The notes below the pieces were generated by a model. It worked only from the letters and a program-made list of their open reading frames with translations, searched no databases and was not told where the DNA came from. Positions 18,100 to 27,663 of a stretch of DNA of 48,238 nucleotides are shown here, piece by piece. This DNA is from Alphaproteobacteria bacterium (GTDB lineage: Bacteria; Pseudomonadota; Alphaproteobacteria; Bin95). Positions within the stretch are counted from its first letter, which is position 1; each line of letters begins with the position of its first letter. The position numbers and the translations under genes were made by a program. The stretch spans positions 1 through 48,238 of the forward strand of contig JAPORR010000099.1 of NCBI GenBank assembly GCA_026710105.1. The letters run 5' to 3'.

Positions 18100-19152
18100 A
18101 TGAACGACGCTCTGGACTCCGGCGAACCGGGCGGCGGACTGGGCGACCATGTGCAACGGGGCGCGCCGGCGCCGACACGACGGGAGACCGTGCCGGCGCT
18201 CGAAAGGATCCTGAACGAGCCGTTCAGGGTGCTGGACCACGGCTTCGTGCGCGTCGTGGACTATATGGGCGGCGACAACGCCATCGTACAGGCGGCACGC
18301 GTCTCCTACGGCAAGGGCACGAAACGCCGATCGGCTGATGCCGCGCTGATCCGCTATCTGTTGCGCCACCGACACACCACGCCCTTCGAGATGTGCGAGA
18401 TCAAGCTACACATCAAACTGCCGATCTTTGTCGCCCGGCAATGGATCCGCCACCGAACGGCGAATGTGAACGAGTATTCGGCCCGGTATTCGAAGATGGA
18501 TCAGGAATACTACATTCCCGATGCCGACTATTTGAAATCCGTGCTGGACGAGCAAAGGCAGAGCCGTCGCGAACGGGAAACACAGCTGGATCTGTTCGAG
18601 CCTGTGCGACAAGAACCCGCCGTCTTGCTGGCAGCCCAATCCACCTCCAACAAGCAGGGCCGGGAAGGCCAGCTGACCGAGGCGGAAATCCAAGATTCCC
18701 TTTCGCGGCTTCACTGGGTCTCGAGCCGGACTTACGGGGTTTACCGAAACCTGCTCAACGAGGACGAAGACGGCATACCGATCCGGGAGGACCGGGCCGG
18801 GATCGCGCGCGAACTCGCCCGCGCCGTGCTGCCGGTCAACTACTACACCCAGCTCTATTGGAAATGCGACCTGCACAACCTGCTGCATTTTCTCTCGCTG
18901 CGCGCCGACAGTCATGCGCAATACGAAATCCGCGCCTATGCCGCCCTCATCCTCGACGAAATCGTTAAGCGCTGGGCACCGTTGACCTACCACGCCTTCC
19001 AGGACTACGTGCATCGCGCTGCCTCCTTGTCGGCCGGCGCGCTCGACGTGGTGCGGCGCCTGATCGCGGGGGAACGAGTTGAGCCTGACAGCAGCGGCCT
19101 TGCTCCGCGCGAGTGGCGCGAGCTGATGGCGATTCTCGACAGGGAGCCCTAG
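18100..19152 (+). CDS. thyX: FAD-dependent thymidylate synthase
   Basis: ThyX signature region [18 protein letters not shown] plus [31 protein letters not shown] and [10 protein letters not shown]. Confidence 0.93.
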   Translation: MNDALDSGEPGGGLGDHVQRGAPAPTRRETVPALERILNEPFRVLDHGFVRVVDYMGGDNAIVQAARVSYGKGTKRRSADAALIRYLLRHRHTTPFEMCEIKLHIKLPIFVARQWIRHRTANVNEYSARYSKMDQEYYIPDADYLKSVLDEQRQSRRERETQLDLFEPVRQEPAVLLAAQSTSNKQGREGQLTEAEIQDSLSRLHWVSSRTYGVYRNLLNEDEDGIPIREDRAGIARELARAVLPVNYYTQLYWKCDLHNLLHFLSLRADSHAQYEIRAYAALILDEIVKRWAPLTYHAFQDYVHRAASLSAGALDVVRRLIAGERVEPDSSGLAPREWRELMAILDREP

Positions 19153-19190
19153 CTTCCAGCCTCAATCCATGGAGACCTTCGGAGAAGGCA

Positions 19191-19601
19191 ATGAAAATCG
19201 AGCTTCACCACATCAATATCTGCACGAAGAATGTACCCGAGTTGGACCGGTTCTACCGGGCGGTGTTCGGCCTCGAAACCATCGAGGGCCGGGAGAACAA
19301 TCGGAACCTCGACCAGGGCTATTCGGGCAGTGTGTCGTTCCTGACCGACGGGTGCACCGAGTTCCATCTCGCCACGCAGGACCTCGGCGTCGGGCACCGC
19401 ATGGGCCACGCCGTCAACCCGCTGGAGCGCGGGCATATCGCCTTCCGTACCGATGATATCGAGGCTGTCAAGAAGCGCCTGACGGAGCTCGACATCCCTT
19501 TCTCCGACTACGGTACATGGGCCATGGGCGGTTGGCACCAGATCTTCTTTCAGGACCCCGAGGGCACGATCGTCGAAATACATCAGCCCGGCTGCGAATA
19601 G
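19191..19601 (+). CDS. VOC-family (glyoxalase/dioxygenase superfamily) protein
   Basis: MKIELHHINICTKNVPELDRFYRAVFGLETIEGREN...HIAFRTDDIEAVKKRLTELDI...IFFQDPEGTIVEIHQP. Confidence 0.85.
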   Translation: MKIELHHINICTKNVPELDRFYRAVFGLETIEGRENNRNLDQGYSGSVSFLTDGCTEFHLATQDLGVGHRMGHAVNPLERGHIAFRTDDIEAVKKRLTELDIPFSDYGTWAMGGWHQIFFQDPEGTIVEIHQPGCE

Positions 19602-19660
19602 CGGCCGGCAGGCTATAGTGCTACCGCCTTCAAACGAGAGACACACGGGGTACAGATTTC

Positions 19661-20599
19661 ATGCAGTTTCGTAATCTAGGTCGTTCGGGCCTGCAGGTTT
19701 CGCTTGTCGGCGTCGGCTGCAACAATTTTGGCCAACGGCTCGACCAGGCCGGCACCGACGCCGTAGTTCATGCCGCGCTGGATGCGGGTATCACGCTGTT
19801 TGATACCGCCGATATCTACGGCGGAGGCGGCAAATCGGAGGAGCTCCTCGGCAAGTCGCTCGGCACCCGCCGCAAGGACATCGTGCTTGCCAGCAAATTC
19901 GGCATGCGTATGGCCGATGGGCCCTATGGTATCGGTGCGGCGCGCCATTACATCATGCATGCGGTCGAGGCGAGCCTTCAGCGGCTCGGAACGGACTGGA
20001 TCGACCTCTACCAGCTTCATCAGCCTGACCCGCTGACCCCGATCGAAGAAACACTGCGCGCACTCGACGACCTCATCCGCCAGGGCAAGGTGCGCTATAT
20101 CGGCCACTCCAATTTTGCCGCCTGGCAGACTGTGGAGGCGGAGTTGACCTCAGGCATGCACGGCCTCAACGCCTTCGTCTCGGCGCAGGATGAATACAGC
20201 CTCGTTATGCGTGGCCTGGAGGACGATCGCCTGGCGATGATGGAGAAATACGACCTGGGCCTCTTGCCCTTCTTCCCACTGGCGAGCGGGCTGCTCACCG
20301 GCAAGCATGGCGACAGGCCGCTCGCCGGCACGCGCATGGCCGACACGAGCCGCTTCATGGACCGCTACTGGACGGACGCCAATCTCGCCATAGTCCGTGC
20401 GCTCACTGCCTTCGCGCAAGAACGCGGCCGAACCATGCTGGAGCTTGCCATGTCCTGGCTGGCGACGCGACCGCAGGTCTCTAGCGTCATCGCCGGTGCT
20501 ATGACGCCCAAGCAAATCGCAACCAATGCCGTCGCCTGCGACTGGGCGATGGACGCGGACGAGCGTGCCGCCATCGACGAGATCCTGAACCGCGCCTAG
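19661..20599 (+). CDS. Aldo/keto reductase
   Basis: RNLGRSGLQVSLVGVGCNNFG, GITLFDTADIYGGGGKSEELLGKSL, RVRYIGHSNF-like segment. Confidence 0.9.
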   Translation: MQFRNLGRSGLQVSLVGVGCNNFGQRLDQAGTDAVVHAALDAGITLFDTADIYGGGGKSEELLGKSLGTRRKDIVLASKFGMRMADGPYGIGAARHYIMHAVEASLQRLGTDWIDLYQLHQPDPLTPIEETLRALDDLIRQGKVRYIGHSNFAAWQTVEAELTSGMHGLNAFVSAQDEYSLVMRGLEDDRLAMMEKYDLGLLPFFPLASGLLTGKHGDRPLAGTRMADTSRFMDRYWTDANLAIVRALTAFAQERGRTMLELAMSWLATRPQVSSVIAGAMTPKQIATNAVACDWAMDADERAAIDEILNRA

Positions 20600-20601
20600 C
20601 C

Positions 20602-21783
20602 ATGAACCAGCCCCGCGCCACCGGACGCCCCCTCATGGCGCTGCCGGGGCCGACCAACATTCCGGAGGCGATCCTCCGGGCGATGGACCGCCCGACAGAA
20701 GACTTCAACAGCCCGGCCTTCGAGGCACTGGCGGCTGGCTGCTACCGGGACCTGAAACGGGTGTTCGGGACCAGCGGCACCATCCTCTGCTGGGCGTCCT
20801 CCGGCCACGGCGCCTGGGAGAGCACTATCGTCAACCTCTTCCAGCCGGGTGATGTCATCGTTATCCCTGAGACTGGTGCCTTCTCGACCTGGTGGGCCGA
20901 GATGGCAGGCCTCTTCGGGGTCGAGGTGGTGTCTCTGCCAGGTGATTGGCGCAGCGCCGCCGCCCCGAACGCCGTCGAGGACGTGCTACGCAGGGACACG
21001 CAGCGGCGCATCCGGGCTGTTGGCGTCGTCCACAGCGAAACCTCGACCGGCGTGGTTAGCGATGTAGCTGCTGTGCGCCAGGCGATGGATGCGGCCGGTC
21101 ATGATGCGCTGTTGATGGTCGATACCATTTCCTCGCTCGCCTCTATGGACTACCGCATGGACGAATGGGGTGTGGATGTGACTGTCGGCGGCTCGCAGAA
21201 AGGGCTGATGCTGCCGACCGGCCTCGGCATTGTCGGCTTGAACGACCGGGCGCTGTCGATTGCCGGGGACGGCGGTTCGCCGCGCCGCTACTGGAGCTGG
21301 CGGCGCATGCTGGACCTCGGCGGTGCTGTGCCGAAGTTCCCCGGCACGGCGCCGACGCAGATCTTCTCCGGCATGAGAGTCTCGCTCGACCTCCTGTTCG
21401 AGGAGGGGCTAGACAATGTGTTTGCACGCCACCGCCGGATGGCCGACCTCGTGCGGTGTGCCGTCGAAGAATGGGGGTTCGAGCTCAATGCGCGCCGCCC
21501 GGAAGAACGCTCCGACACGGTGACCGCTGTGCGCTGGCCTGAGGGCTATAATCCCAACGCCTTCCGCGACAGTTTGCGCGACCGCTTCAATATCGCGGTC
21601 AGCCACGGCCTACTGGACCTTGCCGGCAAGGTTATCCGCATCGGTCATCTGGGCGACCTGAACGAGACGATGGTCCTCGGCCTCCTCGGTGCCATCGAAG
21701 CCAATCTTACGATAGACGCCATTCCCCACCGGCCCGGCGGTGTGCGGAAAGCCATTGAGCGCGTAGCAGCCGCGCGGGCCTGA
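20602..21783 (+). CDS. Class V PLP aminotransferase (alanine/serine-glyoxylate aminotransferase-like)
   Basis: ALPGPTNIPEAILRAMDRPTEDFNSPAFE; VHSETSTGVVSDVAAVRQA; GGSQKGLMLPTGLGIVGL (PLP lysine). Confidence 0.88.
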   Translation: MNQPRATGRPLMALPGPTNIPEAILRAMDRPTEDFNSPAFEALAAGCYRDLKRVFGTSGTILCWASSGHGAWESTIVNLFQPGDVIVIPETGAFSTWWAEMAGLFGVEVVSLPGDWRSAAAPNAVEDVLRRDTQRRIRAVGVVHSETSTGVVSDVAAVRQAMDAAGHDALLMVDTISSLASMDYRMDEWGVDVTVGGSQKGLMLPTGLGIVGLNDRALSIAGDGGSPRRYWSWRRMLDLGGAVPKFPGTAPTQIFSGMRVSLDLLFEEGLDNVFARHRRMADLVRCAVEEWGFELNARRPEERSDTVTAVRWPEGYNPNAFRDSLRDRFNIAVSHGLLDLAGKVIRIGHLGDLNETMVLGLLGAIEANLTIDAIPHRPGGVRKAIERVAAARA

Positions 21784-21810
21784 CCGGCTCCTTGCGCCAT
21801 CCACGCACTC

Positions 21811-22995
21811 ATGGCTGCTGTCCTGCCTGCCCTGCTTGCAACACTCGCGATGCAGGCCATCGTCGTCATCGCCTCACTGATCGTGCCGATCACCGTGCAG
21901 GAGAGCGGCGGCGCGCTCGGCTTCGATCCGGCGCTTGTCGGCTACTACACCATGGTGATGTGGCTCGGTGGCATGGCGTCCGCCCTGTTGTCGGGCGGGT
22001 TGATCCGCCGTTTCGGTGCGCTGCGCGTTTGCCAGGCGACGCTGGTGCTTGCCGCAATCGGCGCGCTGCTCACCAGCGTGGCGAGCCTCCCGGCTTTCGC
22101 TCTCGCAGGCCTCCTGATCGGTATTGCTTACGGGCCGGCCAATCCAGCCGGTTCGCACCTGCTTGCGGGCCTTACCCCACCGCATCTGCGCGGGCGCGTC
22201 TTCTCGGTCAAGCAGACAGGTGTGCCGGCGGGCAGCACCGTTGCCGGGCTGCTAGTGCCGGCCATCGCACTCGCCTGGGGTTGGCAGGCTGCCGGCCCGG
22301 TCATCGCGCTGCTCTGCATTGCGGCAATGGCGGCCGTCCAGCCCTGGCGGGCGCGCCTCGACCGCGACCGCAATGCGTCCGCGCCGACACTCGTGGAAAA
22401 TCCCCTGGCCGCAATTCAACAGATTCTGGCGCTGCCACCTCTGCGCCGGGCCGTGCTCGCTTCAGCAGCCTTTTCGATGGGGCAATTCTGCTTTACGGCG
22501 TTTTTCGTCGTCTATGTCATGCAGCGCGCCAACCTCGGCCTCGCTGAGGCGGGGCTATTATTCTCCCTTGGCTTCCTTGCCAGCATCGCTGCCCGCATCG
22601 TCTGGGGATGCGTAGCCGATGCAACTTCCAGCCGTACCGCGCTCGCTGCGCTCGGTATCGCAATGGCGGTCGCGGCACTTGCGGCCACCGCACTCGAACC
22701 CAGCTGGCCATGGCTCGCTATTGCCGGACTATCGGTGATATTCGGTGCCACAGCTGTCGGCTGGAACGGCGTCTATCTAGCGGAAGTTGCCCGGCTTGCG
22801 CCCGGCGGCGATGTCGGCACAGCAACCGGCGGGGCGATGTTCTTCACACTCGCCGGTTCCGCCTTCGGCCCAGCGCTGTTCGGCGCCGTTGCAGGGGCTC
22901 TCGGCTACAACACCGCGTTCGTCGTGATGGCGGCGGCAACCGGGATGACGGGGCTCTGGGTTGCCTTTGGCAAGGAGGCGCCGCAACGGCATTAG
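21811..22995 (+). CDS. MFS transporter
   Basis: Twelve-TM-like hydrophobic pattern; GGLIRRFGALRVCQATLVLAAIGALLTS. Confidence 0.8.
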   Translation: MAAVLPALLATLAMQAIVVIASLIVPITVQESGGALGFDPALVGYYTMVMWLGGMASALLSGGLIRRFGALRVCQATLVLAAIGALLTSVASLPAFALAGLLIGIAYGPANPAGSHLLAGLTPPHLRGRVFSVKQTGVPAGSTVAGLLVPAIALAWGWQAAGPVIALLCIAAMAAVQPWRARLDRDRNASAPTLVENPLAAIQQILALPPLRRAVLASAAFSMGQFCFTAFFVVYVMQRANLGLAEAGLLFSLGFLASIAARIVWGCVADATSSRTALAALGIAMAVAALAATALEPSWPWLAIAGLSVIFGATAVGWNGVYLAEVARLAPGGDVGTATGGAMFFTLAGSAFGPALFGAVAGALGYNTAFVVMAAATGMTGLWVAFGKEAPQRH

Positions 22996-23108
22996 CGATT
23001 TCTCTTGCGCCCGATGGCAAGCTGCGTAGATTGGCGCGCTTTGCGGCGCGCCGCGCTGCCTTTCACCGCAAAATCGGGAGGACGCCATTGCCCCAGACGT
23101 CTGCCGCC

Positions 23109-23531
23109 ATGCCCGACGACAGTGATACCGTCCACCTGTTCCCGCGCGAGCAGCCGACGGCGAAAGACTATTTCGTCGCGCGCGATGGCGTTCTCTACGC
23201 CGGCACGCATCTCCTGGTCGATCTCTGGGGCGCCCGGTGCCTGGACGACCCGGCGGCTATTGATCATACACTTCGTGCGTGCGCCGCCGCGGCGGGCGCG
23301 ACCGTGCTCGGCGGGGATTTCCACCGCTTCGAGCCTAATGGTGTGTCCGGTATGCTGCTGCTCGCGGAATCGCATATCTCGATCCATACTTGGCCGGAAC
23401 GGGGGTTCGCAGCACTCGATCTCTTCATGTGTGGGGCATGCAACCCCTATGCCGGCATTGAGGAGTTGAAGCGGACCTTCAAGCCCCGACAGATCACGCT
23501 AACGGAGCACAAACGGGGCATGATCCCGTGA
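23109..23531 (+). CDS. speD: S-adenosylmethionine decarboxylase proenzyme, prokaryotic class
   Basis: GTHLLVDLWGARCLDD..., AESHISIHTWPERGFAALDLFMCG (self-cleavage region). Confidence 0.9.
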   Translation: MPDDSDTVHLFPREQPTAKDYFVARDGVLYAGTHLLVDLWGARCLDDPAAIDHTLRACAAAAGATVLGGDFHRFEPNGVSGMLLLAESHISIHTWPERGFAALDLFMCGACNPYAGIEELKRTFKPRQITLTEHKRGMIP

Positions 23532-24379
23532 CCGGCAGCGGCTGGTTCGAGGAAGCCATTCACGCCCATGCGACGCAGAAACTCGAAGTCACGGAGGTTC
23601 TATACAGGTCGCAGACCCCACATCAGAAGGTCGTCATCTTCGAAAACCCAACCTTCGGGCGGGTGATGACGCTTGATGATGTGGTGCAGGTCACCGAGGG
23701 CGACGAGTTCATCTATCATGAGATGATGGCGCATGTGCCGATCCTGGCGCATGGCGCGGTCAGCGATGTGCTGATCGTCGGCGGCGGTGATGGCGGTCTT
23801 CTGGAAGAAGTGCTGAAGCACCCGGTTGAACATGCGACTATGGTAGAGATCGACCATGGGGTGGTGGACTTGGCCCGGCGCTACCTGCCCTCGATCTGCA
23901 AGGGCGCGTTCGAAGATCCGCGCACGGAGCTGGTTATCACCGACGGCGCGCAGTTTGTCGCCGAAACGGACAGCCGCTACGATGTCATCCTGATCGATTC
24001 CACCGACCCTATCGGCCCGGGCGAGGCCCTGTTCCGGCACGGCTTTTACGCCGGTTGCAAACGCTGCCTGAAGCCAGGGGGAATATTGGTGACGCAAAAT
24101 GGCGTGGCCTTCGTGCAGGGCGAGGAGTTGACGGCTTCCTGGCGCCATTTCAATGCGCTGTTCACCGATCCGGCTGCCTATGCGGTCGCAGTGCCGACCT
24201 ATATCTGGGGCTTCATGGCGCTCGGCTGGGCAAGCGACGAGACAGAACACCGGCGGAGGACACTGGAAACTATCACCGGGCGCTATGCCGCAGTCGGCCT
24301 CGATACACGCTACTACAATCCCGAAATCCATCTCGGCGCTTTCGCGCTGCCGACCTACATGAAGGAGCTGATGCGGTGA
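23528..24379 (+). CDS. speE: Spermidine/polyamine aminopropyltransferase
   Basis: WFEEAIHAHATQKLEVTEVLYRSQTPHQKVVIFENPTFGRVMTLDDVVQVTEGDEFIYHEMMAHVP, LIVGGGDGGLLEEVLKH, LIDSTDPIGPGEALF. Confidence 0.95.
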   Translation: MTGSGWFEEAIHAHATQKLEVTEVLYRSQTPHQKVVIFENPTFGRVMTLDDVVQVTEGDEFIYHEMMAHVPILAHGAVSDVLIVGGGDGGLLEEVLKHPVEHATMVEIDHGVVDLARRYLPSICKGAFEDPRTELVITDGAQFVAETDSRYDVILIDSTDPIGPGEALFRHGFYAGCKRCLKPGGILVTQNGVAFVQGEELTASWRHFNALFTDPAAYAVAVPTYIWGFMALGWASDETEHRRRTLETITGRYAAVGLDTRYYNPEIHLGAFALPTYMKELMR

Positions 24380-25263
24380 TCGCCTACGGTGCCGGAACAG
24401 CCGCGATAGAAGTTGTGCCGACGGGTTTCGCACTCGGGGCGGAGATCCGCGGCATCGATGCCCGCAAACCGGTGCCACCGGAAACGGCCAAGACGCTGCG
24501 CGAGGCCTGGAAACAGCATCTAGTGCTGCTCTTCCGCGGCCAGACAGGACTGACGGACCAGCAGCTGATCACCTTCACCCAGGTTTTTGGACCGTTGCAG
24601 GCAGCGCCTAACAGCGATGTGACCGCAGGCTTCGGTTCGTTCGCGGACGTGCCGCCGGAAGTGGCAGTCATCTCCAACATTAAGGTCGATGGTCGGCCCA
24701 TCGGTGCGCTCGGCGCAGGCGAGGCGGACTGGCACACGGATATGTCCTTCATCGAGGAGCCGCCAGCGGGCTCCTGCCTCTACGCCATCGAGGTGCCAGC
24801 GTCGGGCGGCAACACGTCCTTCATCAACATGCACCGGGCACTCGATACACTCGACGAGGAAATGGCAGACGCGGTCAACGGCGTCCAATGTGTGCACGAC
24901 CTGTCGCTGACCTCTACCGGCTCACGGCGGCAAGGCGTTGCGGAAGTTGCCGATGTGCGCGAAACGCCGGGCGCGCGCCATCCCGTGCTGCGGACTCATC
25001 CGGATACGAAACGCAAGGCGTTATTTCTCGGGCGCCGGCGCAATGCCTGGTTGGTCGGGTTCGAGGTTGAGGACAGCGAACGCCTGCTCGACTGCCTCTG
25101 GGCGCATGCGACGGATGAGGCCCATGTCTGGGAACATCGCTGGCGCGAGGGTGACATCGTGCTCTGGGACAACCGCGCCGTCATGCACCGCCGCGATGCC
25201 TTCGATCCCGCCACCCGCCGCCTGATGCACCGAACCCAGGTGAAGGGCGGGCGGCCCCGCTGA
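24376..25263 (+). CDS. TauD/TfdA-family Fe(II)/2-oxoglutarate dioxygenase
   Basis: GTG start overlapping the speE stop; DWHTDMSF (HxD), LWDNRAVMHRRDAF (distal His), MHRTQVKG (2OG-binding Arg). Confidence 0.88.
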   Translation: MIAYGAGTAAIEVVPTGFALGAEIRGIDARKPVPPETAKTLREAWKQHLVLLFRGQTGLTDQQLITFTQVFGPLQAAPNSDVTAGFGSFADVPPEVAVISNIKVDGRPIGALGAGEADWHTDMSFIEEPPAGSCLYAIEVPASGGNTSFINMHRALDTLDEEMADAVNGVQCVHDLSLTSTGSRRQGVAEVADVRETPGARHPVLRTHPDTKRKALFLGRRRNAWLVGFEVEDSERLLDCLWAHATDEAHVWEHRWREGDIVLWDNRAVMHRRDAFDPATRRLMHRTQVKGGRPR

Positions 25264-25330
25264 GAGGGGCTATGGAACCGACGCCCGGCCTTCTTGCACG
25301 GCGGGGACCGCGGGCCTAAGAGGGGCTGCC

Positions 25331-26248
25331 ATGCAGATCTATCTGCCGGTTGCCGAGCTTTCGGTCGATGTCTTCCTGTTGCTGGGGATGGGTGCCGGCG
25401 TAGGCATATTGTCCGGCCTGTTCGGCGTCGGCGGCGGCTTCTTGATGACCCCGCTCCTCATCTTTATCGGCATCCCGCCACCGGTAGCGGTGGCGAGCGA
25501 GGCGAACCAACTCGTCGCAACCTCGGTTTCAGGCGTGCTCGCCCATTGGCGGCGCGGCAGCGTGGATTTCAAGATGGGGCTTGTGCTGCTGGCAGGCGGC
25601 GTACTCGGCTCCACACTCGGCGTTTGGATGTTCAAGCTGCTGCGCGGCCTCGGCCAGATCGATCTGGTGATCTCACTCTGCTACGTCGTGTTCTTGGGTA
25701 TCGTCGGCTCGCTAATGATGGCAGAGAGCCTGCGTGCGCTGCTGCGCAAACGCAGGGGCGTCGCCCGGCGTGGCAAACTGCACCGCCACACCTGGATCCA
25801 CGGCCTGCCGCTGAAAATGCGCTTCCAGAAGTCGCGCCTCTATATCAGCGCCGTAATGCCCTTTCTGATCGGCCTGCTGGTCGGCGTGCTGGCCGCCATC
25901 ATGGGTGTAGGCGGTGGCTTCATCATGGTGCCAGCGATGATCTATCTGCTCGGCATGCCGACCTCCATGGTGGCCGGCACCTCGCTGTTCCAGATCCTGT
26001 TCGTCGTCTCGACCGTAACCCTGCTCCAATCGGCCGCCAATCAGACCGTTGATGTGATTCTGGCACTGCTGCTGCTTGCGGGTTCGGTGGTGGGCGTTCA
26101 GGTTGGCATTCGCCTCGGCGCGAGGCTGCCAGGCGAGCAGTTCCGCGTGCTGTTGGCCGCGCTTGTGCTTGCTGTTTGCATCAAGCTGCTGTTCGACCTG
26201 GTGACAACGCCTGACGACCTGTTCTCGATCCAGCCGGATGTGCGTTGA
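25331..26248 (+). CDS. TauE/SafE-family sulfite/anion exporter
   Basis: GAGVGILSGLFGVGGGFLMTPLLIFIGIPPPVAVASEANQLVATSVSG and second repeat GVLAAIMGVGGGFIMVPAMIYLLGMPTSMVAGTSLFQI. Confidence 0.92.
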   Translation: MQIYLPVAELSVDVFLLLGMGAGVGILSGLFGVGGGFLMTPLLIFIGIPPPVAVASEANQLVATSVSGVLAHWRRGSVDFKMGLVLLAGGVLGSTLGVWMFKLLRGLGQIDLVISLCYVVFLGIVGSLMMAESLRALLRKRRGVARRGKLHRHTWIHGLPLKMRFQKSRLYISAVMPFLIGLLVGVLAAIMGVGGGFIMVPAMIYLLGMPTSMVAGTSLFQILFVVSTVTLLQSAANQTVDVILALLLLAGSVVGVQVGIRLGARLPGEQFRVLLAALVLAVCIKLLFDLVTTPDDLFSIQPDVR

Positions 26249-26991
26249 TGCACGCGCTTGCGATTCTCCTGACACTCGCAGTAGCCGCGCCAGCGGCGGC
26301 GGCACAGTTCATCGTCGATGTCTCGGAACGGACGGTCGCCATCACTGCTGGGTTTACCGGCGCCGAGCTGGTTGTGTTCGGCACGACCGCGGAGGCCCAC
26401 GGAACGGCACCTGGCAAGCCCGGCGTGATCGTCGTCATTCGGGGGCCAGGACAACAGACGGTCGTCCGCAGAAAAGAACGCAATCTGGGCATATGGGCCA
26501 ATCGCGAGCGGGTCACCTTCCTGGAAGCGCCCGCTTTCGTATGGATTGCCGCTAGCGACAACCTAACAGGGCGCCCAATGATGGAGGTACTTCGCGACTA
26601 CGACATCGGCCGGGACTTCTTGACCCCGGCGGCGACGAGCGCGGCCGGGGATATCCCCGAATTCCAGGCGGCACTGGTCCGACGCAAACAGGTAGCTGGC
26701 CTCTATTCGGAAGAATTCAGTCGTATTGACTTCCCGGGCGAACACTTGTTCCGCACACGGGTCCGATTCCCGGCTAATGTTCCGGTGGGCAGCTACCGAA
26801 TCGAGGTTTTTGAAGTCCGCGACGACCGGGTCGTCAATGCGACGGCAAGCGCGCTTCATGTACGAAAGGCCGGCATTGAAGCGGCGGTGTTCCGCTTCGC
26901 GCATGAGTTCCCGATCCTGCATGGTTTCGTTGCCATCATCCTAGCCTTGGTGGCAGGATGGCTTGCAGGTGCTGTCGCGCGGAGACCCTGA
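26248..26991 (+). CDS. TIGR02186-family protein (signal peptide + C-terminal TM)
   Basis: N-terminal signal, QFIVDVSERTVAITAGFTGAELVVFGTTA...DVIVVIRGPGQQTVVRRKERNLGIWANRERVTFLEAPAFVWIAAS-type sequence, C-terminal TM VAIILALVAGWLAGAVARRP; start overlaps the TauE stop. Confidence 0.8.
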   Translation: MHALAILLTLAVAAPAAAAQFIVDVSERTVAITAGFTGAELVVFGTTAEAHGTAPGKPGVIVVIRGPGQQTVVRRKERNLGIWANRERVTFLEAPAFVWIAASDNLTGRPMMEVLRDYDIGRDFLTPAATSAAGDIPEFQAALVRRKQVAGLYSEEFSRIDFPGEHLFRTRVRFPANVPVGSYRIEVFEVRDDRVVNATASALHVRKAGIEAAVFRFAHEFPILHGFVAIILALVAGWLAGAVARRP

Positions 26992-26995
26992 CTCC

Positions 26996-27481
26996 TTGAC
27001 CGAATTTGCTTCCCCCTCGACACGGACCTTGCTTTGCGTCGTCGACGAGAGCGACGAACTGCCGGTCGCGCTGACCTTCGCAGCACTCAGATCCCGGCGC
27101 ACAGGCAGCCATGTGGGCTTGCTCTATGTCATCGATACGCCGGCGGACTTCCAGCACTGGTCCGCGGTCGGCGAACTGATGCGCGCGGAAGCCCGAGAAC
27201 ATGCCGAGACAGTCATCCTGCAGGCGGCGGCGCGGGTCCAGCGCCTTTCCGGCAGCGCCCCTTCGCTAACGATCCGCGAAGGAGACACGGTAGACGAGAC
27301 GATACAGGCTTGCGAGGACGACCCGTCCGTCGCCTTCCTGATCCTGGCCTCCGATACAGGCCCCAAGGGTCCAGGGCCACTGATCTCCTCATTGACCGGA
27401 AAGTCGGTCGGCCGCCTGCAGGTGCCAGTGGTCATTCTGCCGGGTAATCTTTCTGAGGAAGAAATAACCCGTTTCGCCTGA
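26996..27481 (+). CDS. Universal stress protein (UspA family), probable TTG start
   Basis: TRTLLCVVDESDELPVALTFAALRSRRTGSHVGLLYVID...ILASDTGPKGPGPLISSLTGKSVGRLQVPVVILPG. Confidence 0.75.
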   Translation: MTEFASPSTRTLLCVVDESDELPVALTFAALRSRRTGSHVGLLYVIDTPADFQHWSAVGELMRAEAREHAETVILQAAARVQRLSGSAPSLTIREGDTVDETIQACEDDPSVAFLILASDTGPKGPGPLISSLTGKSVGRLQVPVVILPGNLSEEEITRFA

Positions 27482-27607
27482 AGTCGGCGGCATTTCCATG
27501 CAGTTCGCGGAGCCTGCCAAGCCCGCTTGTTGCGCTTTTGCTCAGCACCGGCAAGCGCCTTGGCCACCTTGACAAGCGCTGCCCGCAATTGGTTGTATCC
27601 CTGCCGG

Positions 27608-27621
27608 GTATCGATTGATAC
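27608..27621. promoter_or_regulatory. Short inverted repeat in the aprM upstream region (possible operator)
   Basis: gtatc-gatt-gatac, 14 bp, ~43 bp upstream of the aprM start. Confidence 0.25.
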
Positions 27622-27663
27622 TATCGCGTCGGGCGTCGAATAGATTGAAATTGGGGCAATCGC

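Noticed and set aside
23600-24478. 292-aa minus-strand ORF over speE
   Set aside because: Antisense to a clear spermidine synthase; no coherent domain.
25260-25330. Repeated gaggggct words between the dioxygenase and TauE genes as a possible regulatory repeat
   Set aside because: Short, G-rich and partly explained by ribosome-binding sequence; not distinguishable from chance.
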